From positions 26,862,272 through 26,926,271 of the forward strand of contig NC_081405.1 of assembly GCF_030272615.1 (NCBI RefSeq): DNA of 64,000 nucleotides, written 5' to 3'. Positions 61,501 through 64,000 of this stretch are shown here, piece after piece; positions within the stretch are counted from its first letter, which is position 1, and each line of letters starts with the position of its first letter. The notes beneath the pieces were generated by a model that was not told the DNA's origin, did no database searches, and was given only the letters and a program-made list of their open reading frames with translations. Both the position numbers and the translations under genes were made by a program. The stretch comes from Cryptomeria japonica (lineage: Eukaryota > Streptophyta > Pinopsida > Cupressales > Cupressaceae).

Positions 61501-63399
61501 TGATATAATCCTTGGCGATGTATCTGAATACGGCTTAGGCTTATGCGTCCTTACCTTGTGTAGTGGGCCGGGTCGATGCCCCCTCTTCCTTAGTTATCAA
61601 AGGCTCCTTGAGTCCTGCGAATAAAAAGAAATCAGATTATAAAAACAACTTCCATACCTTGGGAAGGGCTTATGATCATCCTTAAGTACGCAACAATGGG
61701 GCATGATGTGAGAAGTAGTGTCTCAACATCATTGCAATCAATTGCCAAATCATGCCTTCTCTCTATTAACTAATATTATTAGTTTATTAACTAATTGTTG
61801 ATCATTGTAACCTCTCCTTGGGCGGTGTTAATCAATTGCCTTCATTCGATCTGTGGTATGTTTTCTTAGACAGCGGTTCATTCCTTGCTAACGTGAAAAT
61901 TTCCTAGGTCTGCTATGCATAGACTCTTATTGTCTTTTAAGTCTTGAATCGGCACATGACAGTGTAGGCATAGACTGATGTAGGGAAATTAGTCGCATGG
62001 GCTAGGCTGCTCTCAAGTACCCTTTGAGTGCTAGGACTTCTTTTATAGTCTTTCATTTTATTCCAGAACTCGTTTAAGTTGATATCGAATACTGAGTCAT
62101 TGGGCAAGTCATTTTCTATGCTGAAATTTGCTCGTAGTCATGATAATTATACTTCATTTCTGCAAGATTTGAGTTTAATGTAGTTTGTAACAGAAGAGCT
62201 TGAGTTGAGCTTGCAAGACGGATTTGAAAGAAGGGTTAATTCCAGGTGACAGCGGTGAGTTTCGCAAGTGTCTCATTAAGCAGTTATGACCCAAATCATA
62301 GGGTATACGACTGGAAAGATTTTCATGTTTCAAGAAGACAATTTAGGGCATTGACTTAGCAAAGGTCTTGAGAGAACAAAGGAAACAATTGAAACCAACT
62401 ATGAATTATAATCCCTAAATTATAAATACGCTAACAAGTGCTAGGTGCTGAGTGGAATTGAAGTATGTACCTCCTAGCTAAGTGAGCTGGTGAAGATCTG
62501 ATTGTGAGAGTTGAGAGGGATATGGAGCAATTTTATGCTGTAATGCTCGAGTGCTTTCAGGCTGTAGAGACCTTTGTTGGTGTTAGCCAAAGAAGACAAG
62601 CGGTGAGAAAGGTCATTTCATCCAATATATATACTTTACATGTTCCTATGAAAGTCCATTTGCTTGTGATACTTTTTGGAATTTTCAAGCTCAGGAGGAA
62701 CTCAAAAATTGACAAATTAGCTGAGTAACAAGTATGGGTCATAATTTTGGGTTGCTGAATTTTCCTTAGTTTGAGTTTTATGGATGTCAAAATTATGAAT
62801 GAGTTGCAGTAAATGACATACAAAGCTATATATACAAATTATCATTATGTCCTTCCAAATATTGTATATGTCAGTTGAAAAGTCAAAAGGAAAGGTTCCA
62901 TTGTTTTAAAAGTTCTTCCAGTTATGCTATACTTGGTTTTTAAGCAAAGGGTGTGTTACATCTTGTGCTTTTAGCACCTGATTTTGGTTATTGACAACTA
63001 TTAACTCACTCATCCGATTCCTTTTGAGCTTTTAGTCACTTTTGTAAAAATTTATGCATGTGTTGCATTTAGATTTATTTGATCGAGAATATAGGTTTAT
63101 TCATTGAACTTGTAGCATGCTTAACTTTTTTGCTGCTTGTGTTGCATTTAGATTTTTTTGACCATTATGAGTTTTGTTGCAGTGAACTCAGAGGAATTTG
63201 GCATTGACATTGAAGATTATCTCATTGGTGGGTTAGGATGATTTTTTTCCCATAATCTTAGTTACATTGATATTTTATCATGTTAGAATTGTTGCTCGCT
63301 GTAACTATTATTAGTTGCAAATTCAGAACTACTTACAAAGATTACTAAGACTGTATTTTTATTGGTGTTACAGGTTTGTGCAACATGTCCAATGAGCTG
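23310..63399 (+). CDS. TSN: Translin (gene extends beyond the window), five exons seen
   Basis: Join of 23310-23721, 56278-56374, 56458-56573, 63183-63227 and 63374-63399: 696 nt, 232 codons, no stop, all introns GT-AG. Translin is a small helical protein that forms ring-shaped octamers binding single-stranded RNA and DNA. With TRAX it makes the C3PO endoribonuclease (family knowledge). Recognised blocks are MEQQFEEFRQQLEESGSVRE, SRLMQANLLQVH, EVLEKSKVHIEKLKELYAQL, CPGQYYRYHDHW, FLHWLETSNLL, and NSEEFGIDIEDYLIG followed by LCNMSNEL. These match plant translins in order and spacing with no residue block missing between exons. The C-terminal part (from the PRYVVNRV-like region on) lies outside the window. 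Introns 1 and 3 are 32,556 and 6,609 bp and filled with transposons. Confidence 0.93.
23722..24792. other. Intronic, no feature seen
   Basis: Short chance frames only. Confidence 0.4.
24793..24980. repeat. Direct repeat copy 1
   Basis: The stretch from 'aactatttagtgaatgga' to 'cttcagtgcctataaatt' recurs with divergence at 26570-26757. In between it shares 'gattagcaat', 'tatgttgc', 'aggaataagg' and 'gttgagtag'. Confidence 0.6.
24981..26569. other. Segment between direct repeats, unusually GC-rich
   Basis: Parts at 25130-25290 and 25760-25945 are markedly richer in G and C than the surroundings. Frames 24994-25632 (+) and 26186-26605 (+) are open, but I see no known domain. The 26186 frame has an acidic DDFDTLDEVLDDFLEA segment. 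It may be the interior of a small or old LTR element bounded by the flanking repeats. Confidence 0.35.
26570..26757. repeat. Direct repeat copy 2
   Basis: This is the diverged second copy of 24793-24980, in the same orientation. Confidence 0.6.
26758..27290. other. Intronic, short internal duplication
   Basis: The phrase 'cactagttaagggatggactaattagtttg' recurs in altered form about 55 bases later (26800-26840). No coding feature is visible. Confidence 0.35.
27291..28151 (-). repeat. 3' LTR of the TRIM-like element
   Basis: This is the direct repeat of 28513-29299 with an additional 64-bp internal tandem copy. The polypurine tract expected just right of it is degenerate. Confidence 0.75.
28499..28510 (-). 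promoter_or_regulatory. Primer-binding site of the TRIM-like element
   Basis: The - strand reads TGGTATCAGAGC exactly, two bases inside the LTR end. Confidence 0.85.
28513..29299 (-). repeat. 5' LTR of the TRIM-like element
   Basis: This is the direct repeat of 27291-28151. It shares 'tcaaggtagggagatccaat' near the left edge and 'ttgcatca'/'ctgcatca' at the right edge. Confidence 0.75.
29300..30142. other. Intronic, no feature seen
   Basis: AT-rich sequence with no repeat partner or coding frame recognised. Confidence 0.4.
30143..31186 (+). repeat. Possible LTR with TATA box
   Basis: The sequence 'ctttataagg' (near 30279) followed by 'ctttcatctccttttgttataatcaacttaatcaatatt' resembles the promoter and leader of a retroelement LTR. 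No second copy was seen in the window, and the edges are guesses. Confidence 0.25.
31187..33536 (-). repeat. LTR-derived sequence related to 40.9-41.6 and 43.8-44.5 kb
   Basis: The start 'tgttgacgtgttttttatg' and the part around 31480-31640 ('aatctactcctaagg...aattac...ccacaaga') parallel 43799-44220 in the same orientation. The part around 32860-33330, with its recurring 'ggaggaaaaattcctcc', parallels 40930-41500. Many short open frames here follow from this internal repetition. Confidence 0.45.
34030..34600. repeat. Degenerate short-phrase repeat inside the long LTR
   Basis: Phrases such as 'gatcgattttcccc' and 'gatgaatttttatc' recur at irregular 50-80 base spacing. No coding meaning is seen. 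Confidence 0.5.
35621..35932. repeat. 156-bp tandem duplication
   Basis: 'ttgtcttcagact' starts at 35621, 35777 and 35933, exactly 156 bases apart. The two complete units differ at only a few positions by eye (for example 'aactac' against 'atctac'). Confidence 0.9.
37501..37508 (+). promoter_or_regulatory. TATA box of the long LTR
   Basis: The sequence ccttTATATATAcccc stands before 'cgcctcatttgtaagagag', a typical plant LTR promoter arrangement. Confidence 0.55.
38281..40855 (+). other. Interior of the family B element, decayed coding sequence of unknown type
   Basis: Directly after the LTR end the + strand reads 'atagaattggcactaggagg', a possible primer-binding region. Frames 38596-38889, 38926-39225, 39669-39998 and 40095-40343 together suggest a former protein (CLTYLSRIELLPQGKIFFWD; a C-x2-C motif in FTCLICEKA; EEYRRAQEQGIT). 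No gag, RT or integrase signature is recognisable, so this copy looks non-autonomous or heavily decayed. Confidence 0.4.
40856..42321 (-). repeat. Family B LTR sequence, mainly - orientation, partial
   Basis: The right edge is the start of a family B LTR on the - strand (TGTTGTGACGTTTTCACAC at 42321 downward). At 40856-40885 there is a short copy of the LTR end in + orientation ('tgtgttcgcatgtgcataacaaac...catca'). The part between shares 'ggaggaaaattcctcc' phrases with 32.9-33.3 kb. Confidence 0.5.
42322..43798 (-). other. Short interior of a - strand family B element
   Basis: The stretch lies between an LTR end (43799) and an LTR start (42321) on the - strand and would be only 1.5 kb long. 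A frame at 43742-43413 encodes a helical, coiled-coil-like stretch (VQKNLVLQKQVSTLTNFIQS), possibly gag-like, and 42827-42636 encodes a short tail. No enzyme motif is visible. Confidence 0.4.
43799..44544 (-). repeat. Family B LTR fragment, - orientation
   Basis: 43799-44015 is the reverse-orientation counterpart of 38060-38280 (for example 'cttgaacaaagtctc', 'atgcttcatggtcaaatgag' against the reverse complement there). Further right it parallels 31.45-31.65 kb. It is cut by other sequence near 44545. Confidence 0.6.
44545..44667 (+). repeat. Start of a 'TGTAATGTCCCC'-type LTR (family C)
   Basis: 'taatgtccccatttttgg' resembles the starts at 49120 and 58427 and the reverse-orientation ends at 53969 and 54495. 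A long AT-rich, palindrome-like 'ttaattaatt' stretch follows. Confidence 0.4.
44668..44770 (+). mobile_element. Truncated hAT terminus, related to the element at 49.26-52.67 kb
   Basis: CTAAGTTACCGGTTTCGG at 44668 matches the left end of the complete hAT (CTAAGTTACCGGGTTCG). It is followed by an array of 'ggttcgg/ggattcgg/gggtacgg' words as in that element's subterminal region. A right end with a matching flank was not found, so this copy is truncated or internally rearranged. Confidence 0.6.
44768..44817. repeat. (TA)n simple repeat
   Basis: Two runs of alternating T and A are separated by a T-rich spacer. Confidence 0.9.
44818..47449. other. Intronic, mostly unassigned
   Basis: At 45376-45450 there is a GC-rich array ('cacccgggtcctcc', 'cctgggtcccacccgggtc') resembling a third hAT subterminal region. 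Frames at 46467-46751 are hydrophobic but lack a partner or motif. Nothing else can be supported. Confidence 0.35.
47450..48060 (-). repeat. Family B LTR fragment, - orientation
   Basis: It is the reverse-orientation counterpart of about 36.85-37.52 kb. It shares 'accctaattagggttt', 'gaccaatgagagatgagggtaggtaagataaa' (in parts) and 'ggtaccctttgattgaatgaa'. It covers the region just upstream of the LTR promoter. Confidence 0.7.
48061..49119. other. Intronic, no feature seen
   Basis: AT-rich sequence with a short (CA)n-like run near 48545. No coding or repeat partner is seen. Confidence 0.35.
49120..49247 (+). repeat. Family C LTR start, interrupted by the hAT element
   Basis: TGTAATGTCCCCTACTTG begins here. 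The sequence is interrupted at the 8-bp target duplication of the hAT element and probably resumes at 52677. Confidence 0.4.
49844..52316 (+). pseudogene. hAT transposase (BED finger, DUF659, C-terminal dimerisation), two nonsense codons
   Basis: Join of 49844-50983, 51128-51826 and 51957-52316, all phase 0, about 732 codons. The N-terminus has a BED-type zinc finger (WKCHGCD, then H and C in GHLCGIKGKGIKKCPG). The middle is a DUF659/hAT RNase H-like core: VTIVSDGWKDAKNHPLISFI (catalytic Asp), DNAKNCRAAG and TPCAVHSLNLML (conserved C-x2-H). The C-terminus has the dimerisation motif SASERNWSTYSFIHSVKRNR and an acidic tail. Start Met 49844 directly follows a probable 5' UTR acceptor (gccatag). 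TAG at 51290-51292 and TAA at 51623-51625 in exon 2 inactivate it; the rest is intact, so decay is recent relative to the LTRs. Confidence 0.9.
51880..51968 (+). repeat. 60-bp tandem duplication of the hAT intron 2 acceptor
   Basis: 'gtttactttgtcttcataggttgctagt' occurs at 51879 and 51939, exactly 60 bases apart. Only the second acceptor (exon from 51957) leads into VASSSASERNWS; the first leads to VASNFIFINV and a stop. Confidence 0.8.
52512..52542. repeat. (TA)n simple repeat
   Basis: Alternating TA run in the 3' part of the hAT element. Confidence 0.9.
52677..53857. other. Intronic, probable continuation of the interrupted LTR
   Basis: It follows the right target-site copy of the hAT element. 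No clear end could be placed. Frame 53399-53665 has no recognised motif. Confidence 0.3.
53858..53969 (-). repeat. Family C LTR end, reverse orientation, copy 1
   Basis: The phrase from 'ccctttgaccattcat' through 'tttattattaatatt' to 'aaaggggatattaca' recurs at 54349-54495 with the end 'attggggacattaca'. Read on the - strand both are TGTAATRTCCCC starts. Confidence 0.55.
54349..54495 (-). repeat. Family C LTR end, reverse orientation, copy 2
   Basis: This is the second copy of the sequence at 53858-53969, ending 'ggggacattaca'. Such ends are LTR starts on the - strand. Confidence 0.55.
54950..55523. repeat. Diverged tandem repeat, unit about 312 bp
   Basis: 54950-55212 and 55263-55523 are the same sequence with many changes. 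Both hold 'atttctagttcc', 'agacacaat', 'cctagaggatt', 'cttagataggtctag' and 'agtgaacttattta'/'agtgagcttattta' in order. Confidence 0.65.
55524..56277. other. 3' end of translin intron 1, no element seen
   Basis: AT-rich, unique-looking sequence leading into the acceptor at 56276-56277. Confidence 0.5.
56278..56374 (+). CDS. TSN: Translin exon 2
   Basis: This 97-nt exon has acceptor aaatgcattgcag and donor AG|GTAATA. With the last G of exon 1 it encodes EVLEKSKVHIEKLKELYAQL and then AEVIKGCPGQYYR, the segment linking the first two helices of translin. It starts in phase 1 and ends in phase 2. Confidence 0.93.
56458..56573 (+). CDS. TSN: Translin exon 3
   Basis: This 116-nt exon lies 83 bp after exon 2. 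It has acceptor gctgtccag and the perfect donor GAT|GTAAGT. It encodes YHDHWRNQTYNVVFLIVFLH and then WLETSNLLSYVETQNLLG. The HW, FLxxFxxWLET and LLG positions are shared with translins. The residues between WR and VF are more divergent than the rest. Confidence 0.93.
57080..58260 (-). pseudogene. LINE-type RNase H fragment plus downstream unknown coding sequence
   Basis: The - strand frame 58246-57584 holds an RNase H-like (RVT_3) domain: GNQTNHLAEAVAAYHGLSLA (catalytic Glu), RIEGDSDNIIKCLKRL (Asp) and HIFREGNGVVDSLANIGV (last Asp). The expected first Asp strand is disturbed by a frame change. Downstream (57570-57265) a second block reads ITCDDVRKNSTIWRILQKGG, then NPNLSKMFVQGWKDGHVTVLG. I do not recognise this as part of the RNase H, and it continues in a shifted frame to about 57080. 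No RT precedes it, so this is a 5'-truncated LINE end, a chimeric element or a captured piece. Confidence 0.65.
58427..59456 (+). repeat. Possible family C LTR
   Basis: TGTAATGTCCCTTGTTTGG starts like the LTR at 49120. 'agagatacatctctttgaa' near 58862 parallels 'gagacacatctctttgga' near 54103. The right edge is unknown. Confidence 0.35.
59591..60013. repeat. 47-bp minisatellite, nine copies
   Basis: Units begin 'cttctac' or 'cttcaac' at 59591, 59638, 59685 and on, each with 'ggaactccggaacccccagg' and 'ttcccaagttccttgt'. Because 47 is not a multiple of three and the unit has no stop in any forward phase, all three + frames stay open for over 150 codons. They are not genes. A diverged 32-33 bp doublet ('aactacggtgaccccg') follows at 60014-60078. 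Confidence 0.93.
60411..60418 (+). promoter_or_regulatory. TATA box of the LTR-like stretch
   Basis: The sequence tttttcTATATAAGgctg is followed by 'cctcattgtaaagggctctctcc'. Confidence 0.45.
60991..63182. other. 3' part of translin intron 3, no element seen
   Basis: Short frames (for example 62504-62728) have no translin similarity and no splice context that would restore the gene, so they are treated as intron. Confidence 0.45.
63183..63227 (+). CDS. TSN: Translin exon 4 (45 nt)
   Basis: Acceptor gagttttgttgcag, donor ATTG|GTGGGT. It encodes NSEEFGIDIEDYLI and the first base of Gly, matching the (E/D)xEDYLxG segment of plant translins. The alternative donor three bases on (GG|GTTAGG) would break the frame into exon 5. 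Confidence 0.9.
63374..63399 (+). CDS. TSN: Translin exon 5 (26 nt micro-exon)
   Basis: Acceptor attggtgttacag, donor CTG|GTAATT. It encodes the rest of Gly and then LCNMSNEL, equivalent to the conserved ICFMSNDL-type block that precedes PRYVVNRV in plant translins. Reading on past the donor gives VIILVKLF, which does not match, so the exon ends here. It ends in phase 0; the next exon is outside the window. Confidence 0.8.
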
Positions 63400-64000
63400 G
63401 TAATTATACTTGTAAAACTTTTCTTGTTGTTAACAGCTATCAGATTTTGTTGTGGGCTTTGGAATAGTTCTCCACAGATAATTTTTCTTTTAATACATGT
63501 AAGAAAGTGCAGGAAAATCATCTTGAGTATTTTGCAAATAGAGGCCTCAGATAGTTTGGGAAAATGATTGCTTGAAGCATGTTGTAGTTGAATGATTATT
63601 CTTACATAGCCATTAGGTTATGTTTCTCAAATATTTTTATTATGTCATTAATTCCAGATCTTCATGTTATTCAACATGATTTGCCAATGCTTAAGTTACT
63701 ATTGAAGGGATAATGTTAAATTCGGGAAGTACAAATATTTGCTATATTACTGTGTAGTCAAATGCCAAGAATGAAATATAGTCCATAATTTTGAAATGTT
63801 GCAATTTTCTTATGGTCAGAAATTGAAACTCTGACTCCTATAACATTAAAAGATTTAGGATAGACCTCAGTTTTTTTAGAACCATACCTCGATTTACATT
63901 GCTTTTTTGCAATTTGCTTGAATAATTTGCTGGTGCAATTTCCTGAGTTTCATTTTAAACTTAAAGTCATCTGTTGGAGCATGTCATGATTATGCTCTCT
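63400..64000 (+). other. Translin intron 5, partial
   Basis: Nothing matching the next translin block was found up to the right edge. Confidence 0.6.

Larger units (their letters stand above)
56574..63182 (+). other. Translin intron 3, 6.6 kb
   Basis: The donor GTAAGT and acceptor gagttttgttgcag give a phase-1 join (GGA T|TG AAC) that completes LLGLNSEEFG, as in plant translins. It contains a LINE remnant, an LTR-like stretch and a minisatellite. Confidence 0.88.

Noticed and set aside
62504-62728. Possible extra translin exon near 62.5 kb
   Set aside because: Exons 3 and 4 already join in frame without a missing block, and the peptide does not resemble translin.
63400-63567. Continuation of translin exon 5 as an open frame
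   Set aside because: Residues after SNEL (VIILVKLF…) do not match the conserved PRYVV-type block, and a donor (GTAATT) stands at the expected place.

Overview
This window looks like nuclear DNA of a seed plant with a very large, repeat-filled genome, most likely a conifer. That is an inference from the giant intron, the nested old LTR and LINE elements and the low gene density; no marker in the window fixes the species. No rRNA, tRNA, CRISPR array or bacterial-type operon was seen.

Only one host gene is recognisable: the 5' part of a plant translin gene on the + strand. Five exons can be placed exactly: 23310-23721, 56278-56374, 56458-56573, 63183-63227 and 63374-63399. All introns are GT-AG, the reading frame is continuous over 232 codons, and the gene runs off the right edge. 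Intron 1 is 32,556 bp, intron 3 is 6,609 bp, and introns 2 and 4 are only 83 and 146 bp. About 40 kb of the window is therefore one transcription unit, and almost everything right of 23.3 kb is intron filled with transposable elements.

Left of the gene (1-20.75 kb) is a retroelement landscape. It holds a 100-bp retroposed insert with a long target-site duplication (811-910), two inverted LTRs of one family (1970-2391 and 3433-3771) and a putative LTR with a 31-bp minisatellite (about 4.3-5.6 kb). It also holds a decayed, near full-length LINE on the - strand (5908-11879 plus 19566 to about 20750). This LINE has an ORF1 with a DUF4283-like domain and a CCHC knuckle, and an ORF2 with endonuclease, reverse transcriptase, zf-RVT and RNase H. 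After the RNase H there is a further unexplained reading frame. A 7.7-kb LTR element (11880-19565, - strand) was inserted into the LINE's ORF1. That element has LTRs of about 1.14 kb, a primer-binding site, a polypurine tract, a gag-like gene with four zinc knuckles and a long unfamiliar second coding region rich in Lys and Glu, but no visible protease, integrase or reverse transcriptase. It is the best candidate here for something undescribed.

Intron 1 of translin (23.7-56.3 kb) contains a direct-repeat pair around a 1.6-kb segment, a TRIM-like miniature LTR element (27291-29299) and a very long (about 4.7 kb) LTR with a TATA box (33537-38280). Opposite-orientation copies of that LTR family follow (40.9-44.5 and 47.4-48.06 kb). 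A complete hAT DNA transposon (49256-52668) has a perfect 8-bp target-site duplication, inverted termini and a DUF659/hAT transposase carrying two nonsense codons. Intron 3 (56.6-63.2 kb) contains a decayed LINE-type RNase H with further coding-like sequence behind it, an LTR-like stretch and a 47-bp minisatellite of nine copies that keeps all three forward frames open.

The elements do not form a pathway with the gene. Their interest lies in nesting, in non-autonomous forms, and in how a short gene is still spliced correctly across such an intron.
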